From Chloroflexota bacterium (GTDB lineage: Bacteria > Chloroflexota > Anaerolineae > Anaerolineales > Villigracilaceae), in the NCBI GenBank assembly GCA_016234485.1, contig JACRBL010000051.1, forward strand, positions 186,001 to 250,000: a stretch of DNA of 64,000 nucleotides, given 5' to 3'. How positions within the stretch are numbered: position 1 is the first letter of the stretch; every line of letters begins with the position of its first letter. Shown here piece by piece: positions 23,113 through 30,937 of this stretch. Under the pieces are notes generated by a model. The model ran no database searches, had not been told where the DNA came from, and saw only the letters and a list, made by a program, of their open reading frames with translations. The translations under genes and the position numbers were made by a program.

Positions 23113-24108
23113 ATGAAAGTCAACCTGCCCCTCAAAATTATCGGTCTTGGTCGCTACCTTCCCTCGCGCATCGTCCCCAGTTCGGAACTTGAAAAAATGT
23201 GTAACGTCCCCGCGGGCTGGGTGGAGCATCGCAACGGGGTGCGCGAGCGCCGCTGGGTCACCGACGAGACATCCTCGTACATGGCTGCGCAGGCCGCGCG
23301 TGAAGCCCTCGACGAAGCAGGCCTCAAACCCAAAGACCTCAGCCTGATCATCAATGCCTCGGGCACGGGCGAGCAGGCCATCCCCGACACGGGCGCGCTC
23401 ATCCAGCGTCAACTTGGCATCGGCAATTCGGGCATCCCTGCCATGACCGTCCACAACACCTGCCTCAGTTTCATGTCCGCGATGGACGTGGCCGCCAACT
23501 TCCTCCAAAACGGACGCTACAAGCACATCCTCATCGCCAGCGCGGACGTGGCCTCGTGCGGGATCAATCCGAAGGAACCCGAGTCCGCTTCGCTCGTCGG
23601 GGATGCGGCCGCGGCCGTGGTGGTGACTCAGTCGGGACAGGGCGACGCCTCGCGCATCCATCACGCGCACCTCAAAACCTACGGCGAAGGCGCGTACCTC
23701 ACTGCCATCATGGGCGGCGGCTCGCGCCTTCATCCGCACAAACCGAATCACAATCCCGAAGACGACCTCTTCCACATGGACGGTCCCGCGGTGCTCCGCA
23801 TGGTGCGCGGCATCGGCGCCGACTTCCTCGAAGAGTTGTACCCTGGCCTCTCGAAAAGCCTCGTGGACATTGACATCGTCGTCCCGCACCAGGCCAGCAA
23901 GGTGGGACTGCTCATGCTCCAACGCTTCGGCTGGCCCGACGAAAAAATCATATCCACCCTCGAATGGTTGGGCAATTGTGTCGCCGCGTCGATCCCCGTC
24001 ACCTTGTATCAAGCCGTCCGCGATGGAAGAATTCAGCGCGGCACAAAAGTGCTGATGGCTGGAACTGGCGCGGGACTCTCGATTGGCGGCCTCGTGCTGA
24101 CCTATTGA
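23113..24108 (+). CDS. oleA: OleA-like thiolase (3-oxoacyl-ACP synthase III superfamily)
   Basis: 331 residues from ATG 23113 (TAGGAGAAAA before it). The ketosynthase III fold has an intact triad: Cys117 (VHNTCLSF), His259 (VVPHQAS) and Asn288 (WLGNCVAAS). FabH would typically read NEACAGF at the Cys and have no oleC/oleD partners. OleA condenses two fatty acyl-CoAs head-to-head and decarboxylates to a 2-alkyl-3-keto acid. VEHRNGVRERRW and the C-terminal GTGAGLSIGGLVLTY fit the superfamily. OleA versus an unusual FabH rests mainly on the neighbouring genes. Confidence 0.75.
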   Translation: MKVNLPLKIIGLGRYLPSRIVPSSELEKMCNVPAGWVEHRNGVRERRWVTDETSSYMAAQAAREALDEAGLKPKDLSLIINASGTGEQAIPDTGALIQRQLGIGNSGIPAMTVHNTCLSFMSAMDVAANFLQNGRYKHILIASADVASCGINPKEPESASLVGDAAAAVVVTQSGQGDASRIHHAHLKTYGEGAYLTAIMGGGSRLHPHKPNHNPEDDLFHMDGPAVLRMVRGIGADFLEELYPGLSKSLVDIDIVVPHQASKVGLLMLQRFGWPDEKIISTLEWLGNCVAASIPVTLYQAVRDGRIQRGTKVLMAGTGAGLSIGGLVLTY

Positions 24109-24272
24109 CTTGCTTGCTTTTTCACATGAACAAGCCATTTGCTTTTCCAACTCCGAAGGAGTGACCTGATTCTAGCAAGAGCAATGGTTATTCCCAACCC
24201 CGAAGGGGCGACACGCTTCGCGTTCCCCAAACCCTGCCATCCCTTCGGGATTGGATATGCGTGTGTTTCGCG

Positions 24273-24302
24273 GGCTACAATCATTTCATCCCTTCGGGAT
24301 TG
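24273..24302. repeat. 30-nt repeat shared with 29657-29686
   Basis: GGCTACAATCATTTCATCCC followed by TTCGGGATTG. The copy at 29657 differs at three positions, all keeping the CCC...GGG hairpin. It lies in a 270-nt gene-free stretch made mostly of small CCCGAAGGG palindromes. Confidence 0.65.
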
Positions 24303-24381
24303 CTTCGTCGGGAAGAATGCCTTCCTCGCAATGACGGTGAAGTAAATAAATCCGTGTAAATCCCTCTTGTCCGTGAAATCC

Positions 24382-25512
24382 GTGTACAAAAAAATTCTCC
24401 TCACTGGCGGACGCGCTCCCGCCACCCTCGAACTCGCCCGCGCCTTTCACCGCGCGGGACATGCGGTCTTCATGGCCGAATCCCTGCGCGGACACCTTTC
24501 CGAGCCGAGCAATGTTCTCGCACAAAATTTCCTCGTCCCGCCGCCGCGACAGCAGACGCGCGAATTTCTCGACGCGCTGGAAACGATTGTCCGCGAAAAT
24601 AAAATTGATCTGGTTATCCCGACCTGCGAAGAAGTTTTCTACGTCGCGCTGGGACGCGAGCGCTTTCCCGCTTTCGTCGAGCCGCTCGAAAAACTTCGGA
24701 CATTGCACAACAAGTGGGATTTCATCGAACTCGCGCGCGGACTCGGACTCCCCGTCCCTGAGACAATTCTCATCGTAACAGAAGCCAGCCTGAGGTCCGC
24801 GTGGAACCGATGGCCGAGACTGGTCATCAAACCTGTTTACTCGCGGTTTGCGTCCCGCACTTTGATCCAGCCAACCATCGAGCAATCTCGATCGGCCATC
24901 TCGTTTGACGCGCGTTGGGTGGCGCAAGAGTTCGTCGCTGGCGAGCAGGTTTGTACGTATAGCGTCTGTCACAATGGACGCGTGGCCGCCCACACCGCCT
25001 ACCGCTCCGACTTCACCGCAGGCCAGGGCGCGACGATTTTGTTTCGACACGTGAATCACGCGTCAACATTTGATTGGGTAAAAAAGTTTGTTTCTGCAAT
25101 TTCATTCACGGGACAGATTGCCTTTGATTTCATCGAGACGGTTGATGAAAACATCTTCGCCATCGAATGTAACCCGCGCGCCATTAGTGGAATCCATTTG
25201 CTGGCGCACGACCCGCGTTTTCCCGAAACATTTCTTGACGCAGACGCGCCTTGTGTAATCCCATCCGATAATTTCTCCGTCCAATTGTGGACAGGGATGC
25301 TAGTCTATGGCCTGCCCGCCGCGTTGAAAAAACGCCAATTCAAAAAATGGTGGGACGCGTTCACATCCAGCCGCGATGTGATTTTTCGCGACGATGATCC
25401 ATTGCCTGCCTTGCTCCAATTCCGAAGCATCTTCTATTATCTGCAACTTGCTCGGCGCGAAAACATTTCTCCGCTGGAAGCGTCCACATTCGACATTGAG
25501 TGGAATGGTTAA
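24382..25512 (+). CDS. ATP-grasp family ligase
   Basis: 376 residues from a GTG at 24382; alternatives are GTG 24373 and TTG 24367. The upstream DNA is a repeat (ATCCGTGTAAATCC...), so the start is uncertain. An N-terminal Rossmann-like domain (KKILLTGGRAPATLELARAFHRAGH) leads into an ATP-grasp core: HNKWDFIELARGLGLPVPET, RLVIKPVYSRFASR, WVAQEFVAGEQVCTY, and the metal-binding IAFDFIETVDENIFAIECNPRAISG. It resembles carbamoyl-phosphate-synthase-like ATP-grasp enzymes of secondary metabolism that join a carboxylate to an amine or alcohol. It closes the ole-like locus and may act on its acid product. Confidence 0.72.
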   Translation: MYKKILLTGGRAPATLELARAFHRAGHAVFMAESLRGHLSEPSNVLAQNFLVPPPRQQTREFLDALETIVRENKIDLVIPTCEEVFYVALGRERFPAFVEPLEKLRTLHNKWDFIELARGLGLPVPETILIVTEASLRSAWNRWPRLVIKPVYSRFASRTLIQPTIEQSRSAISFDARWVAQEFVAGEQVCTYSVCHNGRVAAHTAYRSDFTAGQGATILFRHVNHASTFDWVKKFVSAISFTGQIAFDFIETVDENIFAIECNPRAISGIHLLAHDPRFPETFLDADAPCVIPSDNFSVQLWTGMLVYGLPAALKKRQFKKWWDAFTSSRDVIFRDDDPLPALLQFRSIFYYLQLARRENISPLEASTFDIEWNG

Positions 25513-25516
25513 AATG

Positions 25517-25552
25517 CAGAAATCCGACTTCTTGGAGAAGTCGGATTTCTCG
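25517..25552. terminator. strong hairpin after the ATP-grasp gene
   Basis: AGAAATCCGACTTCT-TGG-AGAAGTCGGATTTCT is a perfect 15-bp stem directly after the stop. There is no long T-run after it, so it may be a terminator or a palindromic repeat. Confidence 0.55.
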
Positions 25553-25553
25553 T

Positions 25554-25579
25554 TGTGGCGGGGAGGGCGGGATTCGAAT
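25554..25579. repeat. duplicated 3' end of tRNA-Ser(GCU)
   Basis: The 26 nt here match 25642-25667 exactly, that is, the CCA end, the acceptor 3' strand, the T-stem 3' strand and part of the T-loop of the intact gene. The copies are 88 nt apart in direct orientation. The DNA between them carries the tRNA terminator and a 26-nt element also found beside tRNA-Lys. Confidence 0.8.
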
Positions 25580-25599
25580 ATCATCCCCTGAATGGGGAC
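25574..25599. repeat. second copy of the tRNA-associated element
   Basis: TCGAATATCATCCCCTGAATGGGGAC differs from 9883-9908 at two positions. It contains a CCCC/GGGG hairpin and begins within the T-loop sequence of the truncated tRNA copy. Confidence 0.7.
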
Positions 25600-25611
25600 G
25601 CGCAACTCAAA

Positions 25612-25638
25612 CGAAAAACGCGCCTTGCGACGCGTTTC
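25612..25638 (-). terminator. terminator of the tRNA-Ser pair
   Basis: On the minus strand, AACGCG-TCGCAAGG-CGCGTT is followed by TTTCG. Confidence 0.65.
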
Positions 25639-25643
25639 TCTTG

Positions 25644-25737
25644 TGGCGGGGAGGGCGGGATTCGAACCCGCGACTCAGGTTTTGGCCCGAGTACTCACTT
25701 AGCAGGCGAGCCCAATCGGCCTCTCTGGCACCTCCCC
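25644..25737 (-). tRNA. tRNA-Ser (anticodon GCU)
   Basis: 94 nt including an encoded CCA. Acceptor GGGGAGG/CCTCCCC, anticodon GCT, a long class II variable arm, T-loop TTCGAAT, discriminator G. It is the only tRNA in the window with CCA in the gene. Confidence 0.95.
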
Positions 25738-25774
25738 AGATGCACGGTTGCTATTTTACTCGAAGAATGACGAG

Positions 25775-25859
25775 CGGAGGGAGTGGGATTCGAACCCACG
25801 TGGACTTGCGCCCAACATGTTTTCAAGACATGCGCCTTAGGCCGCTCGGCCATCCCTCC
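25775..25859 (-). tRNA. tRNA-Ser (anticodon UGA)
   Basis: 85 nt class II tRNA: acceptor GGAGGGA/TCCCTCC, anticodon loop CTTGAAA, long variable arm, T-arm GTGGG-TTCGAAT-CCCAC. No CCA encoded. It is 37 nt upstream of tRNA-Ser(GCU) on the same strand. Confidence 0.95.
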
Positions 25860-25916
25860 ATGAGGTCCCGATGTCGTTCGGGACAAGGTCCCGGTGTAGG
25901 TCCGGATGCGCGGCGG

Positions 25917-25925
25917 ATTTTACCA
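25917..25925 (-). promoter_or_regulatory. extended -10 promoter for the two tRNA-Ser genes
   Basis: On the minus strand, TGGTAAAAT gives a leader of about 50 nt before tRNA-Ser(UGA). It is divergent from the tRNA-Gly promoter. Confidence 0.5.
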
Positions 25926-25961
25926 TGATTTGGAAGACGCTTACCGGGTTCGCGCGTCTTC

Positions 25962-25990
25962 TTGACCGTCGCCCCGCCTCACGGTACAAT
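25962..25990 (+). promoter_or_regulatory. sigma-70-type promoter for tRNA-Gly/tRNA-Ile2
   Basis: TTGACC, 17 nt, TACAAT. The predicted start lies a few bases before tRNA-Gly at 26000. Confidence 0.8.
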
Positions 25991-25999
25991 GTTGGCCGC

Positions 26000-26071
26000 G
26001 CGGGAGTCGCCAAGTGGTAAGGCATCAGCCTTCCAAGCTGATATCCGCGGGTTCGAATCCCGTCTCCCGCT
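26000..26071 (+). tRNA. tRNA-Gly (anticodon UCC)
   Basis: 72 nt: acceptor GCGGGAG/CTCCCGC, anticodon loop CTTCCAA, discriminator U, no CCA encoded. Confidence 0.95.
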
Positions 26072-26080
26072 CTAACGTAC

Positions 26081-26140
26081 GGTGTCAAGTGTCAGGTTTT
26101 CCAGTGTCACGTGACACTCTGATACTTGACACCTGACACT
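26081..26140. repeat. nested palindrome between two tRNA genes
   Basis: A central perfect palindrome GTGTCAC/GTGACAC (26104-26117) is flanked by inverted arms GGTGTCAAGT (26081-26090) and ACTTGACACC (26124-26133). Confidence 0.75.
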
Positions 26141-26146
26141 TAAAAT

Positions 26147-26219
26147 GGGCTCGTGGCGCAGTGGTTAGCGCAGGCGACTCATAATCGCTTGGTCGCTGGT
26201 TCGAATCCAGCCGGGCCCA
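26147..26219 (+). tRNA. tRNA-Ile2 (CAU anticodon, lysidine type)
   Basis: 73 nt: acceptor GGGCTCG/CGGGCCC (one G-U pair), anticodon loop CTCATAA. The anticodon is CAT, but the anticodon arm and variable loop (GGCGACTCATAATCGCTTGG) match E. coli tRNA-Ile2 rather than elongator Met. G1-C72 pairing excludes initiator Met. C34 should be converted to lysidine by TilS to read AUA. Confidence 0.85.
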
Positions 26220-26382
26220 CTTTTCAATATCTTCACGGGGTGAGTGTTGAATTTATCCATCCTTCGCGCCAAATGAAACAAAATAGCCGGATTTTTCGTT
26301 TACTTTCCTGAACGTAAGATTAAGGTTTGCGCTTAAACCCCCGAAAACCAGTAGGATAGCCCTAAAATTGTCCTGTGGTCGG

Positions 26383-26411
26383 TTGCGGTCTCCTATGTTG
26401 GCGGGTACAAT
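26383..26411 (+). promoter_or_regulatory. promoter of the secreted fibronectin-III protein
   Basis: TTGCGG, 17 nt, TACAAT, about 50 nt before the GGAGG and ATG at 26467. The rest of 26220-26382 shows nothing recognisable. Confidence 0.65.
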
Positions 26412-26466
26412 GCAACCGACTTGTAGATTTACTGGCCTGAGGCCAGTCCCCTGAAATGGAGGTACC

Positions 26467-28848
26467 ATGTTTCTTCAAAAAAATCGCTCACTCACACGAG
26501 CCATTCTGCACGGATTGACCGCCCTGGGCGTTCTGTTGACCGCCGGAGGCAATACCCTAACGGCCCATGCCGCCGCGCCAGCCAATGACGCCATTGCGAA
26601 CGCGATCTCCTTCACAAGCAACCCGTACAACGGCACGGTCGCGGATGTTGTGCCGGCCACCACGGCCGCCACCGATCCCGTCCTCTCCTGCACCGGCAAC
26701 AAGGGACAGGCTTCCGTCTGGTGGACCTTCGTGCCATCCACATCGGGCGATGCGCGCATCACTACGGATGGTAGCGAATACGATACTGTTCTCGCGGTCT
26801 TCAAGAAAGACCCATCGAACCCCAATGCCCTGATCGAAATGGGTTGCGACGATAACTCCGGCTCTCCTAGCCCCACCTCCGCGCTTTCCCTGACCTTGCG
26901 CGGCGGCGTTCGCTACTACGTTGAAGTTGTCCGAAAAACCGGGGCGGCCTCGTCTTCTCCCGATAAAGTGAACATTCATTACTCCTTCACGTCAAGAATT
27001 GTGGCGCAAGGCTCTCCTTCCGGCAAAAAATTCGACGCCAACGAAACGGGCTTCTTTACCTATAGCAACGGCTGGTCCGATTATCCCTGGCTGGACGCCT
27101 ACCAAAAAAACATCAAGATCTCCAACAACGTCAATGGCTCTGTCGTAACCTATTTCGACGGCGGGCGCGTGGACGTGGTGTATGCCCTCAACACCGACAT
27201 GGGCAACCTCGAGATTTACATTGACAACGCCCTCGCGGCCACCATCGGGCAGGGCAGCGGCACACCCGGCTATCCCTATGCCTGGTCCAGCCCTGCGCTA
27301 TCCGATAACGTCCACAAATTGACCCTCAAGCACAGCTCCGGGTCAAAAGCCAACTTCGACTACCTCGAAATCTTCTCATTTCCCGATGTAATTCCACCGG
27401 GCAAGATCACCACGCTCACCGCCGAGACAGTCGCCGGCGTCGGCAAGATCCTCCTCAAATGGACAGCCACAGGCGATGACGGCAGCGTAGGCACAGCCAC
27501 CAGCTACGACCTGCGCTACTTCGTTGACAATGGCGTCGCGCCCGATTGCGTTGCAGATTGGGCCAGCGGAAGCTCCTATAGCGGCCTCATGCCCGCCCCC
27601 GCGCCCGCCGGCACAGCGCAACAGATCACCCTCAACGGCTTCGCGCCGGGCGTTCGGTATTACTTCTGCCTCGCGGCTGTGGATGAAGTCGGCAACGTGG
27701 GAACTCCCTCCAACCTCGTCTCTGCCATTGCCACCGCTGGTGCGTACTATGGACAAGGCACCTACGACGACGCGCACGCCGGCTGGCTGTATAGCGGCAA
27801 CTGGAAACTGGTAAAAAACCCAGATGCCCGCTACAACACCCAACACAACTCCACCAAGATAGGCGACTTTGCCTCCTTCAACTTCACCGGCACGCACTTC
27901 GTCTACACCTATCTCACCGGCGCCGCCAACGGCATAGTGGACGTGTTTATTGACAACGCCTTCGTGACCAGCATTAACCAATACACGTTCTATCCAAACA
28001 GTTTCTCCTACACCAGCCCCATGCTCACGAATGGCCCGCACAACGTCCGCTTCGTCCACAAGACCCAGGGCCTCGTGACCATTGACCAGCTCTATATCTC
28101 CGCCCAGGCCGACGGCGGCGCGCCCGACCCAATCACGGACCTCGCGGCGGTTCCCGGCTTCAACGATGGCGAGGTGATCCTCTCGTGGACAGCCCCCGGC
28201 GACGATCCGGGCCAGGTTGGAAAAGCCCATAAATACGAAGTCCGCTTCTCCTCCACGCCCATCAACAACGAAGTGGATTGGGATCTCGCCCTGCCTGTTT
28301 CAGGCGCGTATCCTGCCCCCAAAACGGGAGGCAGCGCCGAAACCATGACCGCCATCGGCCTGACGCCCAGCGCGCATTACTACTTTGCCGTGAGAACCTT
28401 CGATAATTCCTGGTACGAAGTTCTCTCCAACACCGCCGATTCCGACGTGCAATACAACGGCGTTTACGCGGGCAACGGCCTCTACGAGGAAACCCACTCC
28501 ATCTGGAAGTGGTACAGTTCCTCCAGCTGGAATAACGTCACTGACGCCAGCGCCACTGCGGGCCATTTCCGCCGCAGTAACAATTTATTGCCGCCCGATG
28601 CCACCATGGCGCGTTTCTGGTTTAACGGCACAAAGTTCAGGCTCACCTTCCTTCGTGGCGTTACCTACGGCAGACTGGATATCTACGTGGACGGCGTAAA
28701 GATTGGACGGATCAACCAATACAATGCCGCCACGGCGCTATACAACCAAAACTGGATTTCCCCGGTCTTCGCGGCTGGGCCGCATGTGGTGGAATTCCGC
28801 GTGGTCAACGCTAAAGTCACCATAGACGCCATCCGCATCTGGCCGTAA
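26467..28848 (+). CDS. exported multi-domain protein with fibronectin type III domains
   Basis: 793 residues. A Sec signal peptide (RAILHGLTALGVLLTAGGNTLTAHA) is followed by a beta-sandwich resembling pre-peptidase C-terminal domains (about 37-180: TADPVL-like strands, DGSEYDTVLAVFKKD, RYYVEVVRKTG). Then come repeated modules of one kind at about 190-315, 430-550 and 665-793 (YYGQGTYDDAHAGWLYSGNW, YAGNGLYEETHSIWKWYSSS) alternating with two fibronectin III-like domains (about 317-420 and 553-655: PPGKITTLTAET, PDPITDLAAVPG). No catalytic motif or membrane anchor is visible, so it is probably a secreted binding protein. It has its own promoter and terminator. Confidence 0.75.
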   Translation: MFLQKNRSLTRAILHGLTALGVLLTAGGNTLTAHAAAPANDAIANAISFTSNPYNGTVADVVPATTAATDPVLSCTGNKGQASVWWTFVPSTSGDARITTDGSEYDTVLAVFKKDPSNPNALIEMGCDDNSGSPSPTSALSLTLRGGVRYYVEVVRKTGAASSSPDKVNIHYSFTSRIVAQGSPSGKKFDANETGFFTYSNGWSDYPWLDAYQKNIKISNNVNGSVVTYFDGGRVDVVYALNTDMGNLEIYIDNALAATIGQGSGTPGYPYAWSSPALSDNVHKLTLKHSSGSKANFDYLEIFSFPDVIPPGKITTLTAETVAGVGKILLKWTATGDDGSVGTATSYDLRYFVDNGVAPDCVADWASGSSYSGLMPAPAPAGTAQQITLNGFAPGVRYYFCLAAVDEVGNVGTPSNLVSAIATAGAYYGQGTYDDAHAGWLYSGNWKLVKNPDARYNTQHNSTKIGDFASFNFTGTHFVYTYLTGAANGIVDVFIDNAFVTSINQYTFYPNSFSYTSPMLTNGPHNVRFVHKTQGLVTIDQLYISAQADGGAPDPITDLAAVPGFNDGEVILSWTAPGDDPGQVGKAHKYEVRFSSTPINNEVDWDLALPVSGAYPAPKTGGSAETMTAIGLTPSAHYYFAVRTFDNSWYEVLSNTADSDVQYNGVYAGNGLYEETHSIWKWYSSSSWNNVTDASATAGHFRRSNNLLPPDATMARFWFNGTKFRLTFLRGVTYGRLDIYVDGVKIGRINQYNAATALYNQNWISPVFAAGPHVVEFRVVNAKVTIDAIRIWP

Positions 28849-28869
28849 CTAAAACCTGCACGCCCCTCA

Positions 28870-28902
28870 GAACCCCGTTGAAAAAACGGGGTTCTTTTTT
28901 TT
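28870..28902 (+). terminator. terminator of the fibronectin-III gene
   Basis: GAACCCCGTT / AACGGGGTTC stem followed by eight T's. Confidence 0.9.
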
Positions 28903-28934
28903 GATACCAAAAATAACGCAACCTGGAGTCAGAT

Positions 28935-29636
28935 ATGCCCAACTGGATCGCCGCCCTGCTCACCCTCTCCATCAGCCTCGCCTGGCTGAGACTCATGGAC
29001 TTTGCCGCGCACCGCGGCTGGATCGAAAGCCGCCTCAGCCGCAAGATCATCCACATCGCCACCGGCCCGGTCTTTGTGCTGTGCTGGTTCTTCTTTCGCG
29101 AAACGCCCGACGCCCGCTGGTGGGCGGCGCTCGTCCCGCTCCTCATCACCGTTCAATTCGCGCTCATCGGCTTTGGCGTAATCAAAGACGATGCCTCCGT
29201 ACAGGCCATGTCGCGCAGCGGCGACCGCCGCGAAATTTTGCGCGGCCCCCTCTTTTACGGCATCGTCTTCGTAACGCTCACCCTCACCTTCTGGCGCGAC
29301 ACGCCCATCGGCATCATCGCCCTCATGCTCATGTGCGGCGGCGACGGCATTGCCGACGTGGTGGGGCGACGCGTCCCATCGCCCAAACTGCCCTGGAGCC
29401 GCGAAAAATCCTGGGCGGGGACGTTAAGCGTATTCATCGGCGGATTTACCCTCGCGGCCTTCATCTTGTGGATTTACATCTCCGCCCGCGTCTTTCCCGG
29501 ACCGTTTAGCGGGACTCTCGCGCCTCTCGCGTTTCTCTCGCTTTTGGCCGCCGCGATCGAATCCCTGCCCTATCGCGACGTGGACAATATCACCATGCCA
29601 CTGGCGGTTGTGTTGGTTGGATTGTTGATGTTCTAA
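28935..29636 (+). CDS. dolichol/phytol kinase-like membrane enzyme (CTP-dependent family)
   Basis: 233 residues, six to seven membrane segments. Family signatures: LSRKIIHIATGPVFVL near the N-terminus, then CGGDGIADVVGRR and REKSWAGTLSVFIGG, the conserved cytidylyltransferase-fold motifs of VTE5/SEC59-type polyprenol kinases. They phosphorylate a lipid alcohol such as phytol, farnesol or dolichol at the membrane. A CDP-diglyceride synthase is the main alternative. GGAGTC lies 7 nt before the ATG. Single gene. Confidence 0.72.
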   Translation: MPNWIAALLTLSISLAWLRLMDFAAHRGWIESRLSRKIIHIATGPVFVLCWFFFRETPDARWWAALVPLLITVQFALIGFGVIKDDASVQAMSRSGDRREILRGPLFYGIVFVTLTLTFWRDTPIGIIALMLMCGGDGIADVVGRRVPSPKLPWSREKSWAGTLSVFIGGFTLAAFILWIYISARVFPGPFSGTLAPLAFLSLLAAAIESLPYRDVDNITMPLAVVLVGLLMF

Positions 29637-29656
29637 AATTTTCCCCAACCCCGAAG

Positions 29657-29686
29657 GGCTACAATCATTCCATCCCGTTGGGATTG
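29657..29686. repeat. 30-nt repeat shared with 24273-24302
   Basis: GGCTACAATCATTCCATCCC followed by GTTGGGATTG. The loop differs from the other copy but the CCC...GGG stem is kept. Confidence 0.65.
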
Positions 29687-29703
29687 TTTTGGCAACAACG
29701 GCT

Positions 29704-29904
29704 TCAGCGCCTCGGCAGCATTTGGGTATACGTTCCACGCGCCGCGGGCTGGATGTGGAACCTGTCAATGTAGTCAGCGCTCGCGAGACGCGCGTCCGGC
29801 TCGAGGTCCGCGAAGGACGCGCACTTCGTCGTCAGGTAGTCCTGTAAATCGAGGATATAGACGTCCAGGCTGGGCGACTGGAGAAAACGCAGGAAGATTT
29901 TCAT
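29704..29904 (-). pseudogene. remnant of a second SGNH-type gene
   Basis: A 66-codon frame starting 4 nt after the stop of the SGNH gene. Its first residues, MKIFLRFLQ, resemble the neighbour's MRSFLRFLL. Its end (ADYIDRFHIQPAARGTYTQML) resembles the neighbour's C-terminus (SYFVDILHMNAEGKALFTQLL), including the D-x-x-H catalytic region. The whole middle, with the GDS block, is missing. This looks like an internally deleted duplicate, though a coupled small gene cannot be excluded. Confidence 0.55.
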
Positions 29905-29908
29905 TGGA

Positions 29909-30934
29909 TCAAGGTTGCAGGAAGGGGCGCAAGGCCTCGGCCAGTAGTTGTGTAAAGAGCGCCTTGCCCTCGGCGTTCATGTGCAGGATGTCTACAAAGT
30001 AAGATTTGGGGAGACGCGGGTCGTAGGAAAAATCAACCAGGGGGATGTCGTTCTGTTCGAGATACGCGGCCAGTTTTTGTTTGTAGATGCGCAAGGCTTT
30101 TGGCTCGGCTTCCACAGATGGGAAGATCTGCGTGCGCTCGTGGACGAGGATCAGTTGCACGTTATTCTCACGCGCCACGCGGATGATTTCGGGCAGGAAG
30201 GATTGTTCAATGAGCGCGTCGAAGTCCATGGCGGCGCGGGTGAAGAGGAAATCCTCGTCGCCGGCGAGGGCCTCATGCACAAATTCGGGGCGCAGATTTT
30301 CTACATGATACACGGTGGCGTCGGCGCGGGCCACGCAGTCTGCATCGCAGGAGAAGAGGACGCCAGGGATCAGGTTGCGGACGCGTCCATCCGTCCGTTC
30401 TTTGAATTGTTGGCCCTTGCGATAAAGAGGCAGGTACGAAAGCGCGGCTTTTTCGAGCGGGTTCATAAAATTGAGGTAGGCGCGCTCCTGCAATACATCT
30501 TCGCGGGCAGTGGCGAATTGATCCAACTCGTTGATGTAGCCGCCCTTCACGTGGTAGTTGGGCAGGGTGAGGATGGTATCGCGGAAGAGCAGGGCAACGG
30601 TAGCGGGATGCGGCTCGGCTTGCAGAATGACGTTCTTGAGAATGAGATACCAGAAAGCGGAGGTGGAGCCTGGCACAGCGATGGCGTGCGCGGGGACATT
30701 CAACTCGGCGGAGAGGGCGAACTCGTCCACGCCTTGTTCGAGGACGGAATCTCCCAGCAGGACAACTTTCACGCCTCTTTCCTGGATGACGCGGGTGTGC
30801 GCGCTGCGGATGGCGTTATCAAACTTGGGGCCGGGTTGCTCAGGCCAGGGAGTCCCATATCGGCGCGGCAGGTAGGCGATCAACGCGGCTAGCGCGACGG
30901 CAAGGATCAGAAGAAAGCGAAGGAAAGAGCGCAT
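29909..30934 (-). CDS. SGNH-hydrolase-like protein paired with an MBOAT acyltransferase
   Basis: 341 residues with an N-terminal membrane anchor (FLRFLLILAVALAALIAYL). Block I is VVLLGDSVLEQGVD (nucleophile Ser in GDS), and the C-terminal block is FVDILHMNAEGKALF (Asp/His). This is the DltD/AlgJ/AlgX-like arrangement of an extracytoplasmic esterase or acyltransferase. It follows the MBOAT gene by 3 nt on the same strand, the usual pairing for O-acetylation of an exported polysaccharide. A truncated copy lies immediately downstream. Confidence 0.75.
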   Translation of the reverse strand: MRSFLRFLLILAVALAALIAYLPRRYGTPWPEQPGPKFDNAIRSAHTRVIQERGVKVVLLGDSVLEQGVDEFALSAELNVPAHAIAVPGSTSAFWYLILKNVILQAEPHPATVALLFRDTILTLPNYHVKGGYINELDQFATAREDVLQERAYLNFMNPLEKAALSYLPLYRKGQQFKERTDGRVRNLIPGVLFSCDADCVARADATVYHVENLRPEFVHEALAGDEDFLFTRAAMDFDALIEQSFLPEIIRVARENNVQLILVHERTQIFPSVEAEPKALRIYKQKLAAYLEQNDIPLVDFSYDPRLPKSYFVDILHMNAEGKALFTQLLAEALRPFLQP

Positions 30935-30937
30935 GGC

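Noticed and set aside
22984..24150. 388-codon minus-strand open frame opposite the oleA-like gene
   Set aside because: Low-complexity His/Asp/Val composition; the plus strand has an intact thiolase with its catalytic triad.
25554..25737. Integrated prophage or island at tRNA-Ser
   Set aside because: The direct repeats are only 88 nt apart and no integrase or cargo lies between them; reported only as a scar or mini-element.
26147..26219. Elongator or initiator tRNA-Met
   Set aside because: The CAT anticodon is present, but the anticodon arm matches tRNA-Ile2 and G1-C72 is paired, so neither Met species is favoured.
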